64,000 bases of DNA from assembly GCF_900112615.1 (NCBI RefSeq), contig NZ_FOMK01000002.1, forward strand, positions 434,001-498,000. Reading direction: 5' to 3'. The notes beneath the pieces are model-generated. The model was not told the DNA's origin, ran no database searches, and was given only the letters and a program-made list of their open reading frames with translations. The position numbers were made by a program, and so were the translations under genes. Shown here in pieces: positions 34,473-44,700 of the stretch. Source of the DNA: Chitinophaga sp. CF118. Lineage in GTDB: Bacteria > Bacteroidota > Bacteroidia > Chitinophagales > Chitinophagaceae. Numbering within the stretch: the first letter of the stretch is position 1; each line of letters opens with the position of its first letter.

Positions 34473-37400
34473 TTATTTTATTACCTTTTCAAGCTCTTCC
34501 AAAGAAGTAACAACGGTTATGGATTCCCCATTAGTACCTCTTAATGCCTTTATACCATCAAGAATATCTTTTTCATTCGGAGAGATATTTACCAATGGTT
34601 CATCAACAAACAATATAACCTTTTTATTATATGGATTACAAAATGAACCTTCAGTGGAAATTAAAAATTTCTCAAACTGACCTTTCTTCATAGCACCCCA
34701 GGCAGCTTTCACTTCTATTATTTCGTGCGCCGTAATATTATCGAATTCAGCGATTGTTGCACTTCCATTCTTCATCTTTAACCCGTAGCCCAATAATTGT
34801 TTCTTGCTCGCCACGAACTCACCAACTTTAGCCTCGGCAAGAGCTCCCTTGTTAATATTATTTATAGGTAGAGCCTTTGCGTCAGCTATTCTTTTCGAAA
34901 TTACATCCGGAGTCTGTTCTCCCCAACTCATTGTCTTTCCCGATGGATTTGTATAGTATGCTTCTCTACCTAAACGAGTTAACGTGCCCATTACCTCCAT
35001 TCCTTCTTCCGCAGCTACAAATGTTGAACTTTTACCCAATCTCACTATTTCTCCAGTTGGCATTTCACCAGACCCAATTCTGATTGTAGCTACTTCTGCC
35101 TCTTCAACATGAGGGCTTACCTTTACAAAATCATACTCCCCTGCTATTCCTCCATTTGTACCTAAATCCACCCAACCATGACTGGCATATATTGGGCGAT
35201 CCATAAAATCTGCCAGAAGATGAGCTGACTTAAGATCACTACACGAAATTAATACAATATCAGTATTGACAGGAATTTGTTTCTCTAATAAGTGTATAGC
35301 TAAAGAAGTGTTGGATAATTCCTCCTCTACTCCATTTATCGTTACAAAGAATTTATCTCCTTCACCGTGAACTGCTACATATAGATTCTTATCTTTTATG
35401 TTATTTAACGATGCATTTAGATGCCGCATTTCGCCCTCGCTTACTATTACTACTCTTTCGGATAGTGCATGAGCATCTTCAGCAAAATAAGCTTCCACTA
35501 CTCTGGCAGGAGCTGTAACTTTTGCCATTGCATATCCTGCATAGCCTACTCTTCCTAACGTATAGGCATAAGTAAGATAATTGAGATTCTGAACGAATTC
35601 CGGATGATCCTGATATAACTCAGGAGCCATGTTTGCAAAAATGGTAAAATCAGATAATGTCAGATCTACCGCAAACCCGATATTTGCCCAGATACCCGCT
35701 GAAGATAATCCGCTGGCTCCAATCATGCAGAGCGCTGTATTGGCAGCTATCGCTGAAGTTGTAACTACGGCTTGCTTAGTATCTATTTTAAACAATGTAT
35801 ACACCCCAATGGCTGGCAATACATACGGTATCCCTTTAATTAATGTAGTACCAAATGCTGTTACATCCCTCTTAGGAATCACTATGATCATTTCAAGCGG
35901 GTCAAACCCATTCTTGAACAATTTTGCTCTTCCATATCCATTCCCCAACGCCCAATCAACGATAACACCAGCTCCATTCTTTACTTCAAGGCTTATTTTT
36001 TGATTCTTTGTATCAAAATCTTCTATATTCCTTGCTGTTAATAAACCATTATCAAACTCAAGCCATTTACCCTTATTTATTGGTTCTATAGGGAAGAAAG
36101 CCGGATTAGTGCCTGGTCGCTCTACATCAATAACTGATATTGTAATGGCATTAGCCAGCTGAGTAAAATTACCTTCCGATAAATACAGGTAATCATACAT
36201 TCTGCTAAGCAATGAGAATAACGTTTTGTTATCATCAAAATGCTTTATTACCGCATATATTTCCGCCGTACTCTTACAATTCCTTACTATTTCAACTATA
36301 ATATCCTGTTCGTAAAAATCAGGGCTGTTGATCGAATAACGCTGACGCAACTCTTTAGGCTGCATTAATTTCTCTATCAGGCATATCCTGTTGTCAACCG
36401 TCAGATTAATAAATGGTATGTTCGTCAGATAAGATTTGGCAAAAACACCTCCTTTTTTAGAAGTAACTACAAAATGCTCTTTAATAAATGCCAGAATCTC
36501 AGCTGCATCATTGAATTTACATTCCTGGAAATTCTTAATGTTTGCATTTAGAGATTTAAATTGCTCATGTATCTTTTTAAGTTCATCTACTGTTATGGAT
36601 GACAGCTTCTTCGAATCATACCATTGATCACCAACATCATTATAAGTATATTCAAAAAGCTGGTTATTCGTTTCAAGCACATCTGAAGGCAATTCACTCA
36701 GCGTTTGACAAATACTGTAAATCTCCTCCTTCACCGCTGGCTGATCAGATCCTACAACTATTTTTGTAAAGAGATCATAATTTCTCTTGTAAATCTTATT
36801 TTGACACAGACATCCGGGATTTGGATGCGTTACTCCATCAATCGTTACCTCACAGCGCACATCATCATCTGATACGCCAATTTCAGTAACAACTTCTCCG
36901 GAGTTTAATTTACTTGAATTATAATAGGTTTTACTATCGTAACTATATCCCGCAAATGCACCAGTACTTGGATAATAAAATGCATCATATTCTTTTCCAT
37001 TATAAATGAACGATGCTAATGAGCCCTTCTTAGCAGAATTGGAGGTACTCAAATCTTTATAATAAACAGAAGCTGGAACTGCGTTATCCGGTAATTTAAT
37101 CACATTCCCATCCGGAGCATAGAATATATGTTTACCATTCCATACGTCTGCAGGAATACCATTCAAACACTTGTACAATGATTTACCCCGTTCCATATTT
37201 GACTCCCCATCTCCCTCAAACACTCCCCACACATGCCCCGGATCATGCACTATATCCCATTGGTATTTCAGCAACGTATAACCGTTGTTATAATCCATCA
37301 GGTTATCCGTGCTACCCTGAGATAAGCCTATACCACTGCTAAACGTATGCTCCAATGTATAAGCACCATGCCCCGTTTCATGTGCTACTGTGCGGCTTAT

Positions 37401-39962
37401 TTCATCAGTAGAAGCGCCTTTTACAAATATGAAACCAAACTGACTCTGACGGGGCATTTTACCTAACAGATCAGACCCACTCATCGCTGCCTCATTCACA
37501 ACAAACAGATAAGTTACCTCATCATCAATGTCATGTGTTTTAGCATACGCTTTCTTCATCGCCTTCTCCTCACCGGTAAAGCCGTTACTAAGGAAAGCAC
37601 TCTTACTATCCTGTAATACTTCATCACCATCAAGATCCCAGCTGGTATTATCCCGGAATGTATTATCCGTTTCCACGGTATAGGAAATTCCGATCCTACC
37701 ATAGGCCTTTTCAAGACTGCTCTTAATAGCAGTTTCCGGTACAGAAGTATTCTGTCCTACCGGGATCAACACAACCTTCTGCTGAATTGGTGCATAACTC
37801 GCTACCAGCAATTTACCTATGCTTGTATACCCGCCACCTGCTTTAGGATACACGGCAAAGACCTCCTGCGCATCACTGGCAGGACCGCCTGTGATCGTCA
37901 CAGTATATTGATTACCTGTTTTTGTTGATGGATACACAATCCCCATCCCGCTAACAAACTTAATTGTAGAAGTATCTGAACTTCCTTCCAGGGTAGCTAT
38001 TACATCTTCATGTGCTCCTGGTATGATAGCCTTAGCACTAACCCGGTACTGACCATTAGCCAGGAGTTCATAACTGCTGTCAAGTACTGCTTTTCCGGTG
38101 TACGCTTCCTTCCATGCATCAAATGCATACTTGTTATTGGCAGCTGCACTAAATGTAATCCGGCCTTTACTGAGATCCAGATTATTTAATGTTGTAGTAT
38201 TAATGCTCTTATCACGAATACCGGCATCGGTTACAGTGCCATTCTTATCTATATTGAAAAGATGACCATCGGCATCTTCAATCACCAATGGTAATGTCTT
38301 ACCTGTTTCAGTATAATTTACTACCTCTTTTCCTCCTTTACCATCTGTTAAAATAATGGTGCCGCTTAACGTATCTACTGTAATATTCTCCTTCGTGAAA
38401 ATGTGGAGATTGGTAGTGATATCTGGTACGATGTCGCCAGTCTTCACCTGTCCTACATCATCTCCTCCATGCTGGTTTTTCAATTCATCACTAACGAATT
38501 TATCTATGCCACTGGTGACTGCCTGCATCTCTCCACGTATTACAACAAGGTCTGTATTAATGGAGATGCTATTAAAATACATAGGTAATCCCATTCCAAA
38601 TCCTGGAGTGATCACCCGACCGGTACCACTGAACACACCATTACCTCCGGTCACTTCCGTTAGCATCACATCAAAAAGACCTATACGAACAATATTACCT
38701 GCTATTGCTGAAGGAAGCGGCTGACTGTTTGCCGGTAGTTGTAATTTACTGCCATCTCCACAACTAAAAACTCTCAGAGAATCTGTGGTGACTGTCACCA
38801 GTTCACTATATGGGCCATACACACCGGATATACGCCATTGTAACCGTGCTTCATAACGACGGTTGGGTTCAAGGCTATGCAGTGTTAACGCGCTATCTGT
38901 CTGCGTTTCTTGCGTAAACCAATCGTACTCCACTCCATCTTTGGCTGCGGCACGGTACTGCAGCCGGTAAGTCTCAACACTATATCTGTTACTGGATGCC
39001 CGTGGCCACCACAGTTTGATACTACGTTCGCCATTTGATACTCCGTATAATAAAGGTTTATTGATATTATTAACCTGGAAAGGATTCGTACCTAAATACG
39101 TGAATTTGCAACTCTGACTATATCCCTGGTTGCTGAACATATCACGACCACTCTTATCACGTGCCTGGACAATCCAAACGTATTCCATGCTGTCGATCAA
39201 CTGCGGCTCACCGGGACCATAGATTAATGTATTACTTTCTGTAGTTACAGTATACAGCGGCCGGGCACTACGAACAATATAATCCGCATTACTATTCTTC
39301 GGTTTGATCTCGTATAAAGAGAAGATATATTCTGTGCCACTACCGGGTAAAGGATTCGGAGTATTACGATTGCTCCAGTTAAATGTAAGAAACTGGGGAT
39401 CGATCTTGTCGACACGACTACCACAAATAGGCAGATTCAACAAAGGTGGTTCACTCTTCTGAAAGAAGAAGATATTCGCACCCGTATTACTTACCTGCAC
39501 TGTAGGACGACGATAGTCAAATGCTGTGAAAGAGATCCTGTAAGCTCCTTCCGGCAAGGCTTTGGTGCGGTCGTAATTATCACGACTAAAGCCTCCGCTG
39601 AAGTCGATATTATTAGTATTCAGGTAATCGGAGAGATCTGCACCACTAATAATAGTAGGTACACCAGCCGTGAGCGTAAGTGCCCTTGGATGAAAAGCTC
39701 CCGAAGTACGCATAATCAGCGTTCCATTCTGCTCTACCGTCATCTGCAGGATCACATCATAAGAAGGCTGCGTAAGATCGTTCTGTACCAGGATTACACG
39801 TAACTTATCACTGCCAGGCACTGCATAATCAGGTAGATAAACACTATATGGAGGAATGATCTGAGTGCTGGCTGTAACAGGGAACTGCTGCGCCTTCACG
39901 GATAATCCTGCAATAACGAACAATATCACACTGAAAAATACACGGGATATACTTGATCTCAT
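34473..39962 (-). CDS. giant polymorphic toxin: FN3, HExxH peptidase motif, caspase-like domain, PD-(D/E)XK nuclease tip
   Basis: An exported protein of 1829 residues. It has a Sec signal (to about residue 25), an N-terminal beta region (about 25-175), two fibronectin-III-like domains (about 180-400) and a long beta-rich middle. A zinc-peptidase motif HETGHGAYTLEH (861-872) is followed by a Met-turn-like NLMDYN. A hydrophobic stretch (about 1375-1480) precedes a caspase-like segment with His1532 (YVAVHGEG) and Cys1574 (IVLISCSD). The C-terminal 168 residues carry Glu1710, Asp1741 (IAEFDN) and Glu1750/Lys1752 (IIEVKAA), the PD-(D/E)XK nuclease arrangement. The likely reading is an autoprocessed nuclease toxin. 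It has no C-terminal T9SS tail. The start is the ATG at 39962, 2 bases after the barrel gene stop; a TTG two codons earlier is ignored. Immunity genes follow directly. The peptidase and caspase assignments are inferred from motifs. Confidence 0.85.
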   Translation of the reverse strand: MRSSISRVFFSVILFVIAGLSVKAQQFPVTASTQIIPPYSVYLPDYAVPGSDKLRVILVQNDLTQPSYDVILQMTVEQNGTLIMRTSGAFHPRALTLTAGVPTIISGADLSDYLNTNNIDFSGGFSRDNYDRTKALPEGAYRISFTAFDYRRPTVQVSNTGANIFFFQKSEPPLLNLPICGSRVDKIDPQFLTFNWSNRNTPNPLPGSGTEYIFSLYEIKPKNSNADYIVRSARPLYTVTTESNTLIYGPGEPQLIDSMEYVWIVQARDKSGRDMFSNQGYSQSCKFTYLGTNPFQVNNINKPLLYGVSNGERSIKLWWPRASSNRYSVETYRLQYRAAAKDGVEYDWFTQETQTDSALTLHSLEPNRRYEARLQWRISGVYGPYSELVTVTTDSLRVFSCGDGSKLQLPANSQPLPSAIAGNIVRIGLFDVMLTEVTGGNGVFSGTGRVITPGFGMGLPMYFNSISINTDLVVIRGEMQAVTSGIDKFVSDELKNQHGGDDVGQVKTGDIVPDITTNLHIFTKENITVDTLSGTIILTDGKGGKEVVNYTETGKTLPLVIEDADGHLFNIDKNGTVTDAGIRDKSINTTTLNNLDLSKGRITFSAAANNKYAFDAWKEAYTGKAVLDSSYELLANGQYRVSAKAIIPGAHEDVIATLEGSSDTSTIKFVSGMGIVYPSTKTGNQYTVTITGGPASDAQEVFAVYPKAGGGYTSIGKLLVASYAPIQQKVVLIPVGQNTSVPETAIKSSLEKAYGRIGISYTVETDNTFRDNTSWDLDGDEVLQDSKSAFLSNGFTGEEKAMKKAYAKTHDIDDEVTYLFVVNEAAMSGSDLLGKMPRQSQFGFIFVKGASTDEISRTVAHETGHGAYTLEHTFSSGIGLSQGSTDNLMDYNNGYTLLKYQWDIVHDPGHVWGVFEGDGESNMERGKSLYKCLNGIPADVWNGKHIFYAPDGNVIKLPDNAVPASVYYKDLSTSNSAKKGSLASFIYNGKEYDAFYYPSTGAFAGYSYDSKTYYNSSKLNSGEVVTEIGVSDDDVRCEVTIDGVTHPNPGCLCQNKIYKRNYDLFTKIVVGSDQPAVKEEIYSICQTLSELPSDVLETNNQLFEYTYNDVGDQWYDSKKLSSITVDELKKIHEQFKSLNANIKNFQECKFNDAAEILAFIKEHFVVTSKKGGVFAKSYLTNIPFINLTVDNRICLIEKLMQPKELRQRYSINSPDFYEQDIIVEIVRNCKSTAEIYAVIKHFDDNKTLFSLLSRMYDYLYLSEGNFTQLANAITISVIDVERPGTNPAFFPIEPINKGKWLEFDNGLLTARNIEDFDTKNQKISLEVKNGAGVIVDWALGNGYGRAKLFKNGFDPLEMIIVIPKRDVTAFGTTLIKGIPYVLPAIGVYTLFKIDTKQAVVTTSAIAANTALCMIGASGLSSAGIWANIGFAVDLTLSDFTIFANMAPELYQDHPEFVQNLNYLTYAYTLGRVGYAGYAMAKVTAPARVVEAYFAEDAHALSERVVIVSEGEMRHLNASLNNIKDKNLYVAVHGEGDKFFVTINGVEEELSNTSLAIHLLEKQIPVNTDIVLISCSDLKSAHLLADFMDRPIYASHGWVDLGTNGGIAGEYDFVKVSPHVEEAEVATIRIGSGEMPTGEIVRLGKSSTFVAAEEGMEVMGTLTRLGREAYYTNPSGKTMSWGEQTPDVISKRIADAKALPINNINKGALAEAKVGEFVASKKQLLGYGLKMKNGSATIAEFDNITAHEIIEVKAAWGAMKKGQFEKFLISTEGSFCNPYNKKVILFVDEPLVNISPNEKDILDGIKALRGTNGESITVVTSLEELEKVIK

Positions 39963-39964
39963 GG

Positions 39965-41698
39965 TCAAAACGAATAGGTATAATTAATGGTACTGGTCAA
40001 CTCATTATAGCCGGGTTGAGATGCAGCAGCACCCCGTAACATCCACATCACAGATGCCCCGATATTATGCGTTGTTTTATGGGCGGCACCTTCCGGTTGC
40101 TTCCCTTTGGGAGAATAATTTACATTCAACCCGGTATTAAATAAAGTATTGTTAGTTGTATTCGACTCGCTGGTGGCCTTTGTTACATTATAGGTAGCTG
40201 TTACACCCGTACGGAATGTCTTATCAAAGAACTGCTTATTCACATTCACACTGGGCCCCATGAATGTAGTATTCAAACCTGCCGATGTATTCCTGTAATA
40301 GTTTACAGATCCCGTCATGGACAAGGTCTTTGGTGGCAGGTTATAACTGTAGCTTAAATTGGAAGTAAAAAACTTACTCAGATTCGCTACCGCATCTTTA
40401 GCACTGCTTTTATCACTGGCATATTGATAAGATGAATTAAGGGTGATAGCCTGTTGCTTGTTCTGATCACCCGTACGGTACATCAGCATAGCATTGTAAC
40501 TGTTATTCACCTGGTAAAAATCAAGCGTATCCAGCGGATTATTGAAATAGGGATCTATAAGCGGTCGCACACGTGTATAATTACTGAAATTGGAATACCC
40601 TGCATTGATAGTCCAGTGTTCGTTGGGATTGATTCCAGTATTGATATTCGCTACAAGACGCTTTGCATCGCTGGCTTTACTGTTATCCAGGTTGTTCACC
40701 TGCATCCCCGCATTGGCAGATACGTTTACTTTACCACCAAACAATTGTACCGTAGGTGCTACCGTAATGTTCCGCATATCATTCACCACATTGTAAGCAC
40801 CAAGTGTTACAAAGTCGGGCGCTACCCGTTCGTAACGCAACTGGATTGTATAAAAGCTACCGGTATACCCCAGCCCCGCCTGGATAGCATCAAAATACCG
40901 GGTGGTATTAGTTGGCTTCAGTAAATTACCTAAAAAGTTAGATGTTCCCCTGCTGCTGTCAAATGCATTCTTTTCCGAGCGGAGATCACGGTTCAGGGCA
41001 GACACTGAATACTCGGCATCCACAAATATATGTGTAGTGATATGCTGACGGATATTAACGGCAACGGCTACATTCTCCTTTGGAGAAATGGTTGCATCGG
41101 CGGGGATGTATGGCAACGAAGTAATATAATCCTTTGCATGAAATAAGGAAACGGAATACATATCACCATTACTTTCATACCCCACTTTCACACCGGCGCC
41201 ATTCCGCTGAAAAGCTGCACGATTGTAACTCTCCGGCACCAACGGATCAAAAGGTACAGCCTTAAGCAATGTGCCATACATGGCAGATACTCTCCATTTA
41301 CCAGGACTCAGCTCCACCCCCACTCCATTAAACATATGACCTGCCAGTGTATAATTACTGAAGTTCATACTTGTACTGCCCAAATAAGCCCTTGCCCATT
41401 TGTACGAAGGTGCAAACCGGAACTGGTTAAAAGGTTGTGAATAGTTCCTTCCCTGGTTACTGTAACTGAATGAAAATGGCATTGCATATCCAAACATATT
41501 GATGTTGATATTACCATTCAGATACCAGGCCAGCGGATCTCGCCTGCTCTCAATACCATTGGCCTTATAGGCAGTGGTACTGGCATTGATGGACCCGTTC
41601 ATACTAATCCCCTTTTTTACACCCAGCTGATCCAGTGCCTGCGAATAAGCCTGCCTGGAAGCTGTGAGTAATATAAAACAGAGTAATAATCGTTTCAT
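39965..41698 (-). CDS. outer membrane beta-barrel protein of the toxin operon
   Basis: A 577-residue protein with a signal peptide (MKRLLLCFILLTASRQAYSQ). The rest is alternating amphipathic strands rich in aromatic, Asn and Ser residues and ends in a terminal Phe (TINYTYSF), the usual signal for BAM-assembled barrels. About 24-26 strands seem possible. It has no plug domain, so it is not a TonB receptor, and no PorP/SprF signature was recognised. It lies 7 bases after the SprB-repeat gene and 2 before the toxin, suggesting it is the pore or anchor for export or display of either. The start at 41698 gives the signal peptide; a longer frame would overlap the upstream gene. Function inferred. 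Confidence 0.82.
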   Translation of the reverse strand: MKRLLLCFILLTASRQAYSQALDQLGVKKGISMNGSINASTTAYKANGIESRRDPLAWYLNGNININMFGYAMPFSFSYSNQGRNYSQPFNQFRFAPSYKWARAYLGSTSMNFSNYTLAGHMFNGVGVELSPGKWRVSAMYGTLLKAVPFDPLVPESYNRAAFQRNGAGVKVGYESNGDMYSVSLFHAKDYITSLPYIPADATISPKENVAVAVNIRQHITTHIFVDAEYSVSALNRDLRSEKNAFDSSRGTSNFLGNLLKPTNTTRYFDAIQAGLGYTGSFYTIQLRYERVAPDFVTLGAYNVVNDMRNITVAPTVQLFGGKVNVSANAGMQVNNLDNSKASDAKRLVANINTGINPNEHWTINAGYSNFSNYTRVRPLIDPYFNNPLDTLDFYQVNNSYNAMLMYRTGDQNKQQAITLNSSYQYASDKSSAKDAVANLSKFFTSNLSYSYNLPPKTLSMTGSVNYYRNTSAGLNTTFMGPSVNVNKQFFDKTFRTGVTATYNVTKATSESNTTNNTLFNTGLNVNYSPKGKQPEGAAHKTTHNIGASVMWMLRGAAASQPGYNELTSTINYTYSF

Positions 41699-41705
41699 TT
41701 TCTTT

Positions 41706-44700
41706 CTACTTGCTGATGATAAAACGTACATCCCTGCTATCATTTTCTGTGATTACCCTTAACAGGTAAGTACCACTGATACTGTTCCCCAGCGAGAAGG
41801 TGTCATTAATCAGCAATGTTGGCGAATATTGTTTTCTATCAACTAACCTCCCGTTCATGTCATACACATATACCACTACCTGCTGTTTTTTAATCAGCTT
41901 CACCTGGAAACCGAAATTTCCGTTGTTGGGATTCGGCGATAACAACACTGTATCTATTACATGAACAGGCAATGTATATACTGGTCCGGCCAGCGGATCA
42001 TAGGTGCTAATCTTCAGATCTTTTTTCAGGGTATAGGTACAGCTTCCGAAAGTTGCAGTCATCTGTACCCAGTAGTTACCTGGCTGACTAAACTTTATCA
42101 TGTTATTTCCTAAAATGACTGCTTCGGGTGAATAAATCCAGCTTACATTATCGGGTGCGGGTACACTGATCTCTTTTATCACAAGTGTATCCAATGCATT
42201 CTTCTGAGAGGCCACCAGGAAATTCACTTCCGGTTTCACATTGGACTTTGCTATTACAATATCCTTACGCACATTACATCCGTTAACATCCTGAACCACC
42301 AACTTGTAATTACCTGCAGTCAGGTTTTCAAAGACTGGCGATATACCCCATGCTCCATTATCAAGGGCATATTGATAAGGAGAAATACCTCCCTGCACGG
42401 TTGCGTTAATATGACCGTCACTCAGCCCGTCGCACACAGCGGGGGCTGTTGTGGCAAGAGTAAGCAGATCCGGTTGCGGTACTTCATAACTGAATATTTG
42501 CATACACCCTTTACCATCAGTCAATTTCAATGTATAATTCCCGGTGGGCAAATGCTGTGGATTACTCCCGGACACTCCTGCCACATTCCACTGATAGATA
42601 TAATTTCCATCTCCACCAGCCACATTCACTTTTACAGCTCCATTAGCTTCTCCGTAGCAATTTACAGGTGTGATATCTTCATCCGCTGTAATGGCAGGGT
42701 TCAATGCCTTCACAGTGGCATTATCTACCACCATACAGCTGTTTTTATCTTTAACCCGCACAACATAACTACCGTTTGTTAAAGACGGGAAAACGGGCGT
42801 TTCCTGCCATTCTCCATCCCCCAACTCATATTGGTAAGGTATAATACCTCCTCCGGCCTGAAGGGTGATCTTCCCGGTAGGATCGGCACCGCACGACAAA
42901 TCCACAATTCCCGCGACGGTAAGCGTTACAGCTTCAGGTTGCTGCATAGCTGCATTCCTGGTGATCACACAACCGCGGTTATCTTTAATTTTTACAGGAT
43001 AAGTACCTGCTGCTAAATGATCATAGCTGCTTATATCCGTATAGGCACCATTGTTAAAACTGTATTGATAATTAATACCTCCACCTTCGGTGGATATAAT
43101 AAATGCTCCGTCTGTAAGACCATTACATGATATCTGTGTACCATTGAAATCTGATGTAGTAATAGTAGCCGTAAGCGGAGATGATGGCGTTGTAATAATA
43201 CCTGCATCAACAACTGTTGAATAACAACCGGGTCCGTCTTTTACACGTACGGTATAACTTCCTGCGTTAAGTCCTGTGGTATTATTAAAGGTCGTATAAG
43301 CACCTCCGTTAAAAGCGTATTCACTAATGAGTGTACCTGCTCCACCATGTACCTGGATGTTAATCGTTCCTTTACTGTCGTAACAAACAATATCATTCAG
43401 CGTTACCTTGTCGATCACAATAGCCGGATCCTGAGAATTAATCTTTACCGGGAGTCCAATACTACAACTGTTTGCATCCTTTACCAGGATGGTATAATTA
43501 CCCGCTATCAGATTATAAAAGGAAGTAGTTGGCTGCCAGCTAATATTATCAATGCTATACTGTAACGAACCTACTCCTCCACTTCCTGCAACAGTTACAT
43601 TCCCTGCAGGTGTTGCCGCGCAGATCACATCTGTTTGACTAACCAATCGGAGATCAATTGCCTGGGCTGATTGCGTGAAGGTATAACTGGCAGACAATGT
43701 ACATCCTCTGCCATCTTTTACCGTCAGCATATGATCACCAGCATTGATATGCTCTACCAGTGAAGCATTCCCGAAGTCGCCATTATCAAGTGCATAAGTA
43801 TAACCACTGTAAGTACTGCCATTTCCCCCATTTGCCAGCACCTGGGCAAATCCATTATCTCCACCTGCACAGGATATATTATATCCATTATAATCAGATA
43901 AAGTAGCTGTAAAAGCAAGTGCTGATCCAGGTGCTGTTATCAGCAAATGATCCGCATAACTGGCTGTACAACCCTGACCATCTTTTACCCGTACAGCATA
44001 ATTACCAGCTACCAGGTTAGCGGCATTCGTATAAGCCGATTCTGTTATCCAGTTATCATTAGTGATAGCATATTGATAAACACCATCCCCTCCGGTTGTT
44101 GCCAGTGTAATATGACCTTGTGTGCCATAACAAACAATATCACTCACCGTTGCACTTTGAATATTTAATGCAGGATAGAGATTAATGATACTGATCGTAC
44201 TATCTTTAAAACAGCCATTCGCATCTGTAATATGTAATGAATAATCTCCCGCAGGCAGATTTGGAATCACATCTGTTACAAGGGCTCCATTTAATAAGCA
44301 CACATATGGAGCAGCACCACCGGATATATTCGTGACAATACGACCTGTGGATGCACCATAACAAAGAACATCCTGTTTGACTGCATTAATTTTAATGGCT
44401 GGCTGCGTAAGGATGACTGCTGCTGATAACTCGCAACCACGGCCATCTTTTACACTTACAGTATAATTGCCTGCAACCAGATCAGTAAAAATGTTGCCCG
44501 CCTGATAAAGTCCATTATTCAGTTTATAAGTATAAACACCTTCATCTCCTCCGGTTGCTTTCACTTCAATACGGCCGTTACTGGCCCCTGTACAGGAAAT
44601 ATTAAATCCATTATAGCCGGATAATTGTGTTGTAAAACTAAGTGGGGATGCCGGCAAAGTGATGGCATAAGAATCCTGGCTCACTACCTTACAACCTTTT

